From assembly GCA_030762175.1 (NCBI GenBank), contig CM060835.1:87230001-87294000 (forward strand): a stretch of DNA of 64,000 nucleotides, written 5' to 3'. The notes beneath the pieces are model-generated. The model had not been told where the DNA came from and did no database searches. It saw nothing but the letters and a program-made list of their open reading frames with translations. Below, piece after piece: positions 1-8,979 of this stretch. Numbering within the stretch: position 1 is the first letter of the stretch; each line of letters starts with the position of its first letter. Source of the DNA: Metallyticus violacea. Its lineage: Eukaryota; Arthropoda; Insecta; Mantodea; Metallyticidae. The position numbers were made by a program, and so were the translations under genes.

Positions 1-720
1 AATGGGAACACCTTAATGGAATCAGGAAGACTAAGCTACAAAAGTAAGATAATAGACAAGAGTACTGAAATATTGATATAGAATCTGAAAGCTAGACAAA
101 AAGAATATTATCAGTGTTTGATAGCACATTAGAAAATTAAAGAGAAAGAAACTTGGATGTATAAAATTCAAAATATTCTGCAAGATATTGGTATGGCATC
201 AGAATCAATGGAGATGGATAGAATGGGAATAGGGTTTTGGAAAGAGATATAAAAGAACCAAAGATATAGAAAAACAGAATTATGGGTCTCTTAATGATAA
301 AGAATTTCTAAAATTATATAAAACACTAAAAAAGAATTAAGGAAAAGAAAAATATATATAAATTTGTGACAAAGTGTGGAGAGAGGGATTGGTTTGATTT
401 AGAACAGAAATGTCTAATGTCTAATTCAGATAAGGAATGGGTTTAACAAGGGAAAATGTCCACTGTGAGAAGACATTTGGCGTTGTATCTTAGAACATAA
501 ATTTTGGAGAGAGCAGTTTCTCTTACCAAAGTGGAATAACTTACCAATTGAAATATGAGGCAGAAGAATTTTAATTTAAGATAAATTACAAAGAGAAAGA
601 ATTAAGAAAGTACTTAGGTAGAGTGAGAAACTGGCTAAGAAAAGTAGACAACAATGTGAAAAGGATAATATGGATAATAGTATATGGCAATACAATAAAG
701 TATATAAATTATATATATAT
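1..720 (+). mobile_element. LINE 3'-terminal fragment (RT C-terminus and zinc knuckle)
   Basis: Frame-broken plus-strand translations resemble the C-terminal part of the LINE family seen again at 7.1-8.3, 47.6-50.5 and 61-62.7 kb. Recognisable pieces are a helical stretch with RQKEYYQ and a zinc-knuckle-like KCPLCEKTFG near 450, followed by KINYKERELRKYLG. The 5' part is outside the window. It is full of stops and therefore dead. Confidence 0.45.
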
Positions 721-919
721 ATTTTAATACTATTTATGATCCACTATATATCCCCATGAGAGTGCTAAGTAAGCAGTGGAGGAGGAAGGATGTGTCTACA
801 GTGAGCTCTTGGAAAAAAAAAAATGGTATAAGTAGCTATGGGAGTGAGACATCAGTATACAGAGTAAGAATAAGACTATTTACGAGAAAGAAATTCATAG
901 GAAAACAGGAGGAAGTATT

Positions 920-1150
920 ATGATAAATCTAATGGGAAGTGTAATCTTAATAATATTAGTGATAGGAGGAATTGAACAAAACCCTGGTCTAATAGGGATA
1001 CAGACAATTTTGGAAAATCTAGAGGAAAAAATTAATAAAATGGATTGCATGGATCAACGAATAAATAACAACCTAAATAAAATGGCTAGAGAAACAAAAG
1101 AGGATCTTGGAAAAGAAATTCAAGGAATAAGAAAAGAAGTGATGAAATGA
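920..1150 (+). pseudogene. LINE ORF1 N-terminus with 2A-like motif
   Basis: Seventy-six codons from ATG to TGA. A short hydrophobic N-terminus (VILIILVI) leads into GGIEQNPGL at residues 16-24 (bases 965-991), a degenerate version of the D(V/I)ExNPGP ribosome-skipping signal. The rest (LENLEEKINKMD, IQGIRKEVMK) is a charged, coiled-coil-like segment, as in LINE ORF1 proteins. N-terminal 2A-like sequences are known in APE-type non-LTR retrotransposons. Here the aspartate is G and the final P is L, so skipping is probably lost in this copy. Confidence 0.5.
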
Positions 1151-1562
1151 AATCAAAAATGGATACAAGAGATAAGAGGAGAAGATTCAATCAAGTTTTT
1201 ATAGCACGAAAGAGAAAGATTTAAAAAGTTGGGAGATTATGGAAGCCTAACATGTAGAAGAGATATGGGGAAAAGACAAATTATTATATAGTTCTCAACA
1301 ACACAGTTAATCTATGAAATCCTAGGAAAAACAAATATGCTGAAATTATCAAACATATTTATTAATAAGAATTTAATGCAAAATTTATTCAGAAGATGAT
1401 AGAAGCGAGAGCAGCAGGCAAACAAACTTACAAGAGAAATTTACAACTTTGGATTGAAGGAATGAATATAACTTCATCCAGCAATAAGGACCCGTGGTGG
1501 AGACAGCCAGTTCTGGAAGAAATGAGTCAGTAAAAGCTTAGAGCTCTACAGGAGCCACATGC

Positions 1563-1922
1563 ATGGTCCAAAGTCTGGTAGAAGGGCGAGAGGTGAAGAA
1601 AAAAAGGGATATGACAACAGTTGTGATGTCAATAGATATGACAACAGTTGTGATGTCAATAGATATGTCAAAAACGGTTGTATCACCACGGAGGAAGGAG
1701 AAAAAAGCACATGCACTGGCAGAGAAGGGTAAGAAGGCATGGCAACAGAACAGGGTGAAGACCAGTGTTGAGGAGGGCAAAGTATCAGATGCCCATGCCA
1801 GTAGGGAAAGGCAAGAGTTGCAAGGGAGCAGTGAAGAGATCATAGACGGGAAGGAAAGAGATAGCAATAGCATACTGCTGTCTGAGCACAGTAGCATCCT
1901 TGAATTGCAAATAGATAAATAA
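1563..1922 (+). pseudogene. Lysine/glutamate-rich LINE ORF1-like segment
   Basis: An open frame of 119 codons with a short internal repeat: MTTVVMSID occurs twice, from a 24-base tandem duplication at about 1611-1660. A basic stretch SPRRKEKKAH and acidic, serine-rich segments follow. No family is recognised with confidence. Its position between the 2A-like ORF1 start and the endonuclease suggests it is the rest of the LINE ORF1. It may instead be chance open sequence. Confidence 0.35.
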
Positions 1923-2729
1923 AACTTAAATTGAGAGTATGCATCTAAGAAATAAAAAAAATAAAGAAAAAAAAAAAACCATTAGAAACGTTCATGTCTT
2001 TTAAGACTAAAACAGGATTGCAACAGCCAGAAGTGAAAGTAAGGTTCCTAGGGTTTCTGAATTATGAAGGTTTAAAAAATAAAATTGCCTCTGGAATGCT
2101 ACAACAATTATTGGGGAAATTAGAATTCTAAGTAGTAGTAGTAGTAGAAATATGGCTAAAGGATGATGATGTAGTATTAAAGATTTTAATTACATAGGAA
2201 GGAAGGGGGAATTGGTAGCAAAGAAAGTGAGAGCATCAGGAGAATAGAATTATTTGTTAAGAAGTCCCTTAAAAAAAAAGACTAGATGTAAGTACTATGG
2301 GTCATATTGGAAAATAAGCAAATGGATGATGATGATGATGATAATAATAACAATAACACGAAGAAGAATTTTCAAACCACCTATTACTTCACAATTTCCA
2401 AAATTGTACAATCAACTGGAGACAGATATGGAGTGGTTAAAGGACACATATTTGAACATAAGAGCTCATAATAATGGTTGATTTTAATGTTAGTATTGGA
2501 GAAAATGAAGTGAATTTAAATGATGGTTTGCAAAATGATGATATGATTAAAAATGGTAATATCAGACACAGTAAAGGTAAAATTGTAGATGGAGTAAGTG
2601 GAAAATTTATTGATTTTTATGAATTAAATGCATTGGATATTTTAAATGGAAAGTATGGAGAAGATGAACATGGGTAATATATCTTTACTAACGTAAATGG
2701 CAAAAGTGCAATAGATTATGTACATGTCC

Positions 2730-2800
2730 AATTAACATTAGCTATAATCTCTTCAGAGTCGAAATATCAGAAGAGATTATTAATGCATGTTTCACTGTGT
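2730..2800. repeat. PLE-end fragment with short inverted repeat
   Basis: The stretch CAGAAGAGATTATTAATG near 2768, followed by TTTCACTG, matches in reverse complement the outer end of the PLE at 37.8 kb. A mirror copy ATAATCTCTTC lies just before it near 2743, giving an 11-bp stem. It looks like a remnant of two opposed PLE ends. Confidence 0.4.
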
Positions 2801-2950
2801 TCGATTCCAAATAAATTATATTGAAAACATTAAAAAGTTTTAAATCTTAGCTGTAGTAGTGGTCACTTTCATTTGCAATAGATGTTAAAATTAAACGAGG
2901 ATTTAATATCTAACCAATTAGAAGATAAAAATATACAGATTGAGACATTT

Positions 2951-4380
2951 ATCTCCGAAATGAAGAGGAAAATCAAAAAATGCTTCAGACAAAATTTGAA
3001 GTGTTCTTAGGGAGTCATAAGATAGCAACATTAACTCATTCTTGAAATTCCATTCTCAAGGTCAAATTATTTTTTTCCCTCCTGAAGGAATGGAAAGAGC
3101 ATTCACTTTTCAGTATAAAAGTTATAGTACATCTATCAGCTAGGAGTGATAGATGAGATATTGAACAAATAAGACAGCAAATGTTTTTTACTCACTTTCA
3201 CTTTACTGACATCAATTTACATACGGTATAGTTATAACCATAATTGAAACAATGGCATGTTCACATTACAAACAATTTCAATTCAGTAAATGCTCAAAAG
3301 TATCACCATTAACTTCGATGCATTTCCAAAATCTTGCTTCAAAAAAATCAATGAACGCATCTCAACATTTCTTTGCTGATTCTTGTACAGACATTACTAA
3401 TTTGTTGACATAGTTTACCAGGTGTAGTTGGTACTTCTTCATAAACTTTATCTTTAATGTATCCCCATAAGAAAAAGTCTGGAGAAGTGAGATCATAGTA
3501 ATGGGCAGGCCAATGAACAGGTCCTCTGCATCCTATCCATCAACCAGGATACTCTGTTTATTTGTAGTGGAGCCCATTGTTAAATTCAACGTGCTTCTAA
3601 TAATAATCCCCATGAAGGGCTTGGTGTAGGCTAATGTGATATGGATGGTATTTGTGATGCTGAAGTATTTGAAGAACGCTCCTTTGAGAGATTCCTGACA
3701 GTTGACAGTAACTTGCGTGATTAGCATCAACTGCAGCTAATACAGGAACTTCCAAATTTTCCCCAGTAGCACTTTTCATTCAATGGTGTTATCTTGATGT
3801 GACACCTCCCATTTCGGAGAATAAGTTTGCAAGTTGTTGAAAATTTCTAACAGATGGCTGGCCTCCTTTCAGGATATCGATCAGCATATAAGTTGCAAGT
3901 TGCTCTAGCATTCCTATGAGCTTCACCATAAATGTAAACCATATCGATCCTCCCATTGATCATGTATCGAATATCCATAATTGAAAACTAAGTGGAACTG
4001 ACTGAGAATAATGTCCTTTTAGGTTTGAATTGGCAGTGATGAGCACTTGTTTGTGTACCGATGTCAACAAATGAGCATTTCCATATAAACAAATGAGCTT
4101 CCTTCATAGCAACAACAAAATGAGAGAGAGAAGTGAAAGTGAATAATATTTGCTGTCTTATTTGTTCAATGTCTCATCATCTACCCCCCCTAACTGATAG
4201 ATGTACTAGAACATTTATACTGAAAATTGAATGCTCTTTCCATTCCCGGGGGAAAAAATACACCATTCCATTTGGAAAAACCAATTTGACAAAATGACCT
4301 TGATGAGTTAAGGTTGCTATCTTATGATCCCCAAAGAGCACTTCAAATTTTGTCTGCAGCATTTTTTGATTTTCCCCCTT
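2951..4380. repeat. Long inverted repeat enclosing a transposase remnant
   Basis: About 240 bases at 2967-3204 are repeated in inverted orientation at 4126-4374. Matching blocks include AAAATCAAAAAATGC, ACAAAATTTGAAGTG, GGAATGGAAAGAGCATTCA and TTGAACAAATAAGACAGCAA. The arms enclose roughly 920 bases with a minus-strand transposase remnant. The right arm carries, on the minus strand, an open frame of 112 codons (4177-4515) with FEVLFGDHKIATLTH and REWKEHSIFSI. The left arm retains the same words with stops. The coding sense of these arms is unknown to me. The structure could be long terminal inverted repeats, or an inverted duplication split by a transposon. Confidence 0.6.
3240..3790 (-). pseudogene. 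IS630/Tc1-mariner-superfamily transposase remnant
   Basis: Minus-strand translation gives RGPVHWPAHYYDLTSPDFFLWGYIKDKVYE near 3450-3530. That is the signature around the third catalytic acidic residue of DDE transposases of this superfamily (usually WPPRSPDLTPLDFFLWG). Upstream lies a region with SYCQLSGISQRSV and ILQHHKYHPYHISLHQAL, the HTH-like and central part. Stops and frameshifts make it non-functional. Confidence 0.65.
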
Positions 4381-4559
4381 CGTTTCCAAGTAAAATGGCA
4401 GCAACACTATAAATACCTCACCCTGTGTGTAAGAGGAGGTATACAAAAAATTTAAATGGAATGAGAATTGCAAAATAAAATTTTCCATGTTACTTACCTG
4501 GCATAAGGAAAACATGCCAGCTTGCTATGAGAAACATGCTAAAAGAATATAATAGAAAA

Positions 4560-4985
4560 TGTCATGAATATGTTAAATTTTATAATATGTTGGGCAGGTA
4601 AAGGAATGTCAAAAGAAGGATATTTACAAAGCAGACATCAATACAATGAATTATTATGGGGGAAAGCAAACTTCTGTGGATAAAGAAAAGTGCTAAGAAA
4701 TTAATGATATTATTGAGAATAATGTATGCAAGGTATGGAAGGGTATAAAATCACTGTAAAAAATTAGTCAAATCTTCTCTAAGTCAAGAAGATTGGGTAA
4801 AATATTTTTCAGATTTATATGATTGAAAGTTTGATGCATGGTAGGAAAATTCTGGAAATATAAAATAATCATAGAGATCTTGGATAGTGATTTAAAAGGA
4901 GAAGTAATAAACCAGATAAAAAAGTTAAAAAGAAAATAAAGTGCACGATATGAATAGTATACCAGAGCTTAAAGAAGGTGCATGG
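4560..4985 (+). mobile_element. LINE RT N-terminal remnant
   Basis: Plus-strand pieces read KVWKGIKSL, then DSDLKGEVINQIKKLKRKKSARYE-like text, which resembles the region just before the LINE reverse transcriptase core (E-V-x-x-I-K-K-L-K-x-x-K-A-x-G-x-D). The match is short and frame-broken. PLE sequence takes over at about 4985. Confidence 0.35.
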
Positions 4986-5575
4986 TATGATTAGAGTTAG
5001 AGTATTAACAAAAGAACAGCGGTTAAAACTGGTTTTATAAAAGAACCAGTACACAAAAAAGTACAGATATTCAAGAGGAAAAAACTTATTAAAAAGCACT
5101 ACACTTACAGCAGGAAAAGATAAGACCATTTTTAAAAAAGTTTACATATCATCCATAGGCCATGAAAAAATTTCAAAATATTCTTACAGATTTCAATATC
5201 AGGTTAGCACCTGTAAACACATTTAATGTTAAAAATTTCTTATAGATAATGTTAATGACATTATTCAACAGGAAAAAGAAGAAGAAAAAAAAAAGTTAAA
5301 TAAGTTGTGCAGAATGTGAAAAAATTTACATTTGAAAAACAATGAGAAACATAGGCACATGTTCAAAAGAACATTTCAGGAACATAAATACAAGCAAATT
5401 GAAAAATCAGCAGTGGCATCTCATTTCTGGACAGAAAACCATGATATATTGAATAAAGTAAAATTATTAAAATCAGTACAAGGACCTACAGAATTAGCAA
5501 CAAGAGAGAAAACCTATATTTATAAATACAATGACAGTATAATGATCAGTTCCAATTAACATTTCTAGTTTATTA
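4985..5575 (+). mobile_element. Penelope-like element fragment (RT end and GIY-YIG linker)
   Basis: Plus-strand translation contains SRGKNLLK, TAGKDKTIFKK and, in shifting frames, FQNILTDFNIRLAPVNTF, then NEKHRHMFKRTFQEHKYKQIEKSAVASHFWTENHDILNK (open frame 5332-5559). This matches the thumb and GIY-YIG-endonuclease end of the PLEs elsewhere in the window, where the same words follow the reverse transcriptase. The GIY-YIG core itself is damaged near 5310. Confidence 0.75.
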
Positions 5576-5589
5576 ACAATCTTGTGTAA

Positions 5590-5795
5590 CTTAAATTAGT
5601 GATTAGAATTTGTACAGTGAAGCAAATCATGTAATTAAGATTACTGTATGATTGAGTCAAACTATATACTCTTATTGGCTTTATTTACTTGTTTATAATT
5701 ACAATTGTCTCCATTTTCTTGTTTATAATTACGTTTCACAGACTATTGTCTGATCCTCAGCTAAATGTCAACTCTGCAATATTATCTTATAATGA
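5590..5795 (-). mobile_element. PLE terminal region, opposite orientation, with hammerhead core
   Basis: The sequence from TTTGTACAGTGAAGCAAATCATG to TGATCCTCAGCTAAATG is the reverse complement of the PLE 3'/LTR-like end found at 42.3 kb and, in plus orientation, at 6.9-7.07 kb. It carries an intact hammerhead ribozyme core on the minus strand. It sits between two plus-strand PLE fragments. Confidence 0.65.
5728..5771 (-). ncRNA. Hammerhead ribozyme core in PLE end
   Basis: On the minus strand: CTGAGGA, then stem II CAGAC-AATA-GTCTG (five perfect pairs), then GAAAC. This is the invariant CUGANGA / stem II / GAAA core of a type I hammerhead. Helix III is minimal, as is typical of PLE hammerheads. 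Hammerheads in PLE terminal repeats are established knowledge. Activity here is not shown. Confidence 0.6.
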
Positions 5796-5799
5796 AAAA

Positions 5800-6165
5800 G
5801 ATAGGTTTTAAAAATTCACAAATCATCGATGGGCTACAAACAAATTTCAAAATATTTTAAAAATTTTAATATTAGATTGGCATCAAAAAAAAAAGGTATT
5901 TACCAAATAAAATGAGCAGAATGCAAAAATAAAATCTATATTGGACAAATAAAGAGAAGCCTAAGCACACAGTTAAAAGAACACTTCCGGAATATAAAAT
6001 GCAAACAATTGGGGAAATCAGCAGTGGCATTACATTTCTAGATAGAAAACCACAACATAATGAAAAAAGCAAACTATTAAAGTCAGCACAGGGACTCACA
6101 TAGCTAGCAACATGGGAGAACATAATTTATAAATATAGAGATAGATTAATGAACTGTAACTCTTT
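5800..6165 (+). mobile_element. PLE fragment (GIY-YIG endonuclease)
   Basis: In broken frames: GIYQIK-AECKNKIYIGQIKRSL, then LKEHFRNIKCKQLGKSAVALHF and WENIIYKY. GIY and YIG with the following K-R are the endonuclease signature of PLEs; a CCHH-type zinc arrangement is only partly kept. It begins in the middle of the coding region. Confidence 0.7.
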
Positions 6166-6405
6166 ATGAAAATATAAACTTTTAATATAAACAATCTAAT
6201 AAAATTTACTCACACTAACTTCATTCACTTACATAACGCAATAGAACTTTCCACTTGGGAAAAAATTTTCATTATAAAAACAAGGAAAACTTACTTAAAC
6301 GTAAAATTGGAACTTAACACAGTGAAGCCAATCATATTAATGGATATCATTGTATGATTAGTTGAACTACACACTCTTAAAGCTTCACTTACTTTTCATA
6401 AATGT

Positions 6406-6450
6406 ATGGAACCGGTTTCGAGAACATTTTGTTCCCATATTCAGCCATGC
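6406..6450 (-). ncRNA. Hammerhead-like motif, left arm of fold-back copy 1 (core damaged)
   Basis: Minus strand: CATGG-CTGAATA, stem II GGGAAC-AAAAT-GTTCTC, GAAAC, CGGTT, CCAT. Helix I pairs ATGG with CCAT. The core has T instead of G at the eighth position (CTGAATA rather than CTGANGA), so it is probably inactive. Confidence 0.45.
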
Positions 6451-6492
6451 TAAGGTTCAACTAAACCTTAGCATTCATTGAGTTGAACCTTT

Positions 6493-6537
6493 GCATGGCT
6501 GAATATGGGAACAAAATGTTCTCGAAACCGGTTCCAT
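6493..6537 (+). ncRNA. Hammerhead-like motif, right arm of fold-back copy 1 (core damaged)
   Basis: Identical to the left-arm motif but on the plus strand, with the same G-to-T core change. A shared lesion in both arms implies the arms were made from one another. Confidence 0.45.
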
Positions 6538-6830
6538 ACATTTATGAAAAGTAAGTGAAGCTTTAAGAGTGTGTAGTTCAACTAATCATACAATGATATC
6601 CATTAAGGAAAACTTAATGAATTTCAATTTCCTTCCAATGGACAAACTCAGCAAGTTCCTAATAGAACTAACAGATGCCACCACAAGAACATCAAGAGAC
6701 CCCAACTACGATTTCTAACACAGTTGGACTATAGGCTGAAGATGAGGGGGGGATCACTTCCATAACATATGTCCAGTTTTTATGTAAGTGAATGGAGTTA
6801 GTGTGAACAAATTTTATTACATTGTTTATA

Positions 6831-6865
6831 TATATACCACTCCATTGTCAACAGCTTCGTAAGTA
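6831..6865 (-). repeat. Copy of the 43-bp conserved repeat (minus)
   Basis: Minus strand TACTTACGAAGCTGTTGACA continuing to ATGGAGTGGTATATA. It matches the plus-strand copies at 34881-34923 and 51460-51502 almost perfectly although the surroundings differ. It abuts the outer inverted repeat. Confidence 0.6.
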
Positions 6866-7075
6866 TGTTTAATTGAGAATAAACTTTTAAGTTTGTCACA
6901 TCTTCCCCAGAACAGAATATTCCCCAATGGAACACAATGAATTATCCAGCAGTCTACAGCTGAGGATGCTGACAATGGCCTGCGAAACATGTTCCAAATA
7001 TAAACAAGTGGAGTCAATAAGAGTGTAGTTAGGCTCAATCATACTATAACATTAATTATATAAGTTGTTTCACTG
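6866..7075 (+). mobile_element. PLE terminal region with hammerhead-like core
   Basis: Reads CTACAGCTGAGGATGC, then GCGAAACATGTTCC, AACAAGTGGAGTCAATAAGAG, TCAATCATACTATAAC and TTTCACTGTACAAG. This is the order of blocks seen at the ends of the PLEs at 42.3, 45.9 and (reversed) 5.6 kb. No coding sequence is attached. Confidence 0.6.
6955..6998 (+). ncRNA. Hammerhead ribozyme-like core in PLE end
   Basis: CTGAGGA, a weaker stem II (GC-G against C-GC with a mismatch), then GAAAC and ATGTT. All invariant core residues are present. Helix I pairing (CAG with CCA) is poor. Confidence 0.45.
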
Positions 7076-7099
7076 TACAAGATCAATTAGCATTTACAA

Positions 7100-8290
7100 T
7101 AATTTTTTTTAAGAAAGGAAGTAAAATGAGCAAATGTGAGAGATGGAATGAATGAATATAAAGTGGTAGATGATTATATCTATTTCGGAATTCAAATTCA
7201 AAACAAGGAGGCAAATTGGAGAAACAAAAGGAACTAGTGTTGGCAAAAGGAAAAGCAACTATGGCAGCTGTAAATGGATGCTTTTTCAAATTGCCTGAGT
7301 TTGAGGTGAAATGGCTGGAAAGGGTGCATGGCACATTAGTATAGATTATGATGTTACATGGTATTGAATTATGGGGATTAAATGATGGGTGGGAAATTTT
7401 GGACTTAGTACATAGGATGTTTTGCAAGAAGGTTTTAGGATTACCAACTGCAGCAATTAATGAAGTTGTTCAAACTGAAATGGGAAGAGTAGCAAGACAA
7501 GGATTAATTATGGAAAGAGCATTTAGTATTGATACAAATGCTGAATCTATATAATGGTAACTTATTAAAACAATGTTTAAAAATCAAGAAATAAGTTTAC
7601 AAAATAAGATTTTGGCAAATGATTTAAAGATTAATTTGGAAAATAATGGTTTTAGAGATGTATGGGGTAGGAGAGAAACCAATATTAAAGGTTTCTGTGG
7701 ATATAAGAAAACGGTATGCAGATACAAAAATTATTTAGTATTGACAGAAAAGAGGTCACTAGAGTTCTGTCTTAATGAAAATAGTTGGGAAAGAGAAAGA
7801 TTATATAGATAATATAAGTAAATAAGAAAGAGAGGGGATGTGTGGTTCAGAATTGGAGTGTGGAGGTTAAAGAGGCAAAAAAAATTGGATATATGCAAGG
7901 TGAATGTCCATTATTTAGGGAAAGGGAAAATGCAGAACATAATAGTGTTTATAAAGAAACTGAGATATGAATAGAAAATTTAGGTAAAAAAAAATGGCTT
8001 ATAATGAACAGAACAATTGCTTTAAAGCATATTTTTAACAAAAATTGCATGAATATGGGCCAATACTTATTCAGAGTTAAAAACAAATGTAAATGGACAG
8101 TAAAAGAGAAAATAATAATTAGATATTTAAATATGTAGGTGTGCACATACATGTATACAGGAAACTGATTAAGGGTATAATAATAGTACAATACATGTAG
8201 AAAGAAATACCAGATGGCTAACTGCAAAATGGCTAGGACCAATTTCAGTGGGCAGTTTAACATCTTGTAATTACTTGGTACTCAAATAGT
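7100..8290 (+). mobile_element. LINE 3' fragment: RT thumb to zinc knuckle
   Basis: Pieces in shifted frames: LAKGKATMAAVNGCFFKLPE, MLHGIELWGLNDGWEILDLVHRMFCKKVLGLP, MFKNQEISLQNK, NENSWERERLYR, MQGECPLFRE, and WLIMNRTIALKHIF with MGQYLFRVKNK. The stretch from the AVNGCFFKLP helix to FC-K-VLGLP is the RT thumb region also found at 61.6-61.85 kb. CPLFREREN is a damaged zinc knuckle. Several stops make it dead. It belongs to the same family as the fragments at 1, 47.6 and 61 kb. Confidence 0.65.
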
Positions 8291-8349
8291 ATTGGGTCTA
8301 AGAAGGTTGGTTAAAAGGATGGGAAAATTTAATTTGGTATTTTATTATT

Positions 8350-8430
8350 GGTCTGTGATTCGAACAGAGCCTTATCCCCTGGATATTCCAATAGGTAGCT
8401 GCTGATGAACTGGGGACTAGTTCTAAGACA
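8350..8430 (+). repeat. LINE 3'-tail motif, copy 1
   Basis: CCTGGATATTCCAATAGGTA and GCTGCTGATGAACTGGGGAC. The same words occur at 8776-8840 and, reversed, at 27905-27985. The position just after a LINE fragment suggests a 3'-UTR element of a LINE or a related SINE. Confidence 0.45.
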
Positions 8431-8769
8431 AATAAGATGGAAAATTTTAAATTTTGTATTTAAATTATGTAGAATTTAATGAAGTAGTAAAGAATTTATC
8501 GTAACAGACAAATTGTATTTGTCGGGGTCACTTCTAAGAATGGTCAAAGCCAAATGGGTGAAAACCTCTTGTATTTATTTTTACACTTTGCATTTCAATG
8601 AAAAATCATTGAACACTGATATATCGCCATTATATGTACAATCTGAGTGTTAAATATAATAGGGTAAAAAGAAATGCAACTCCGTAATATGCTTGATTAA
8701 TTTATTATTAGTGTCTAGTTTTTTATTATATTGTGATTTATGTTATTTGAAAAAAGGTGTTGAACATAG

Positions 8770-8845
8770 AAGGGAATGAGCTCAAAGTCTTCTGGATATT
8801 CTAATAGGAAGCTACTGATAAACTGAAAACTGGGGCTCAGTCATT
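8770..8845 (+). repeat. LINE 3'-tail motif, copy 2
   Basis: A more diverged copy: TCTGGATATTCTAATAGGAA, then GCTACTGATAAACTG and ACTGGGGCTCAG. It lies about 420 bases after copy 1 in the same orientation, which suggests a tandem arrangement of LINE tails. Confidence 0.4.
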
Positions 8846-8979
8846 ATTGTTTAAATATAGTTATGGAATTGGTGATAAAAATTTGTACCTTAATTATTAG
8901 TATATATTCTGTATTTGAATGGTTTAAATAAATTAATTCATGTTAAGTAATTTATAGAAAAGAATATTAATGCAAAGAA

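Larger units (their letters stand above)
750..2729 (+). mobile_element. 5' part of an APE-type LINE (ORF1 plus endonuclease), degraded
   Basis: This appears to be the 5' half of the same LINE family. It holds an ORF1 start at 920 with a 2A-like motif and coiled coil, a second lysine/glutamate-rich ORF1-like stretch at 1563-1922, and an AP-endonuclease region from about 2030. The endonuclease shows GFLNYEGLKNKI, then VEIWLKDDD (E-T-W-L box), then VDFNVSIGENE (the GDFN box) near 2474 and DILNGKYGEDEHG, then NGKSAIDYV (HSLIDYVL-like box) near 2700. In the related copy at 48.1-48.5 kb these boxes read GDFNARI and GQSILDF. Frame changes and stops separate the pieces. No RT follows: after 2730 the sequence is PLE-like. 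Confidence 0.6.
6294..6604. mobile_element. Fold-back element made of inverted PLE ends (copy 1)
   Basis: Arms 6338-6462 and 6481-6605 are inverted copies matching at 124 of 125 positions, with an 18-base loop. A 44-base unpaired leader (6294-6337) precedes the left arm. The element is flanked by a perfect 12-bp direct repeat AAGGAAAACTTA (6282-6293 and 6605-6616), which I read as the target-site duplication. Each arm is a copy of a PLE terminal region, including the TTCGAGAACA / TGTTCTCGAA segment and a hammerhead-like core. It contains no coding sequence. A second copy with the same termini lies at 31735-32043. Confidence 0.75.
6184..6832. repeat. Outer inverted repeat enclosing the fold-back element
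   Basis: 6184-6235 and 6781-6832 are inverted copies of one another (52 bases, a few mismatches; core GTAAGTGAATG-AGTTAGTGTG). They lie outside the fold-back element at 6294-6604, producing a nested palindrome. A third copy of the core lies in plus orientation at about 34945-34975. Confidence 0.6.
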
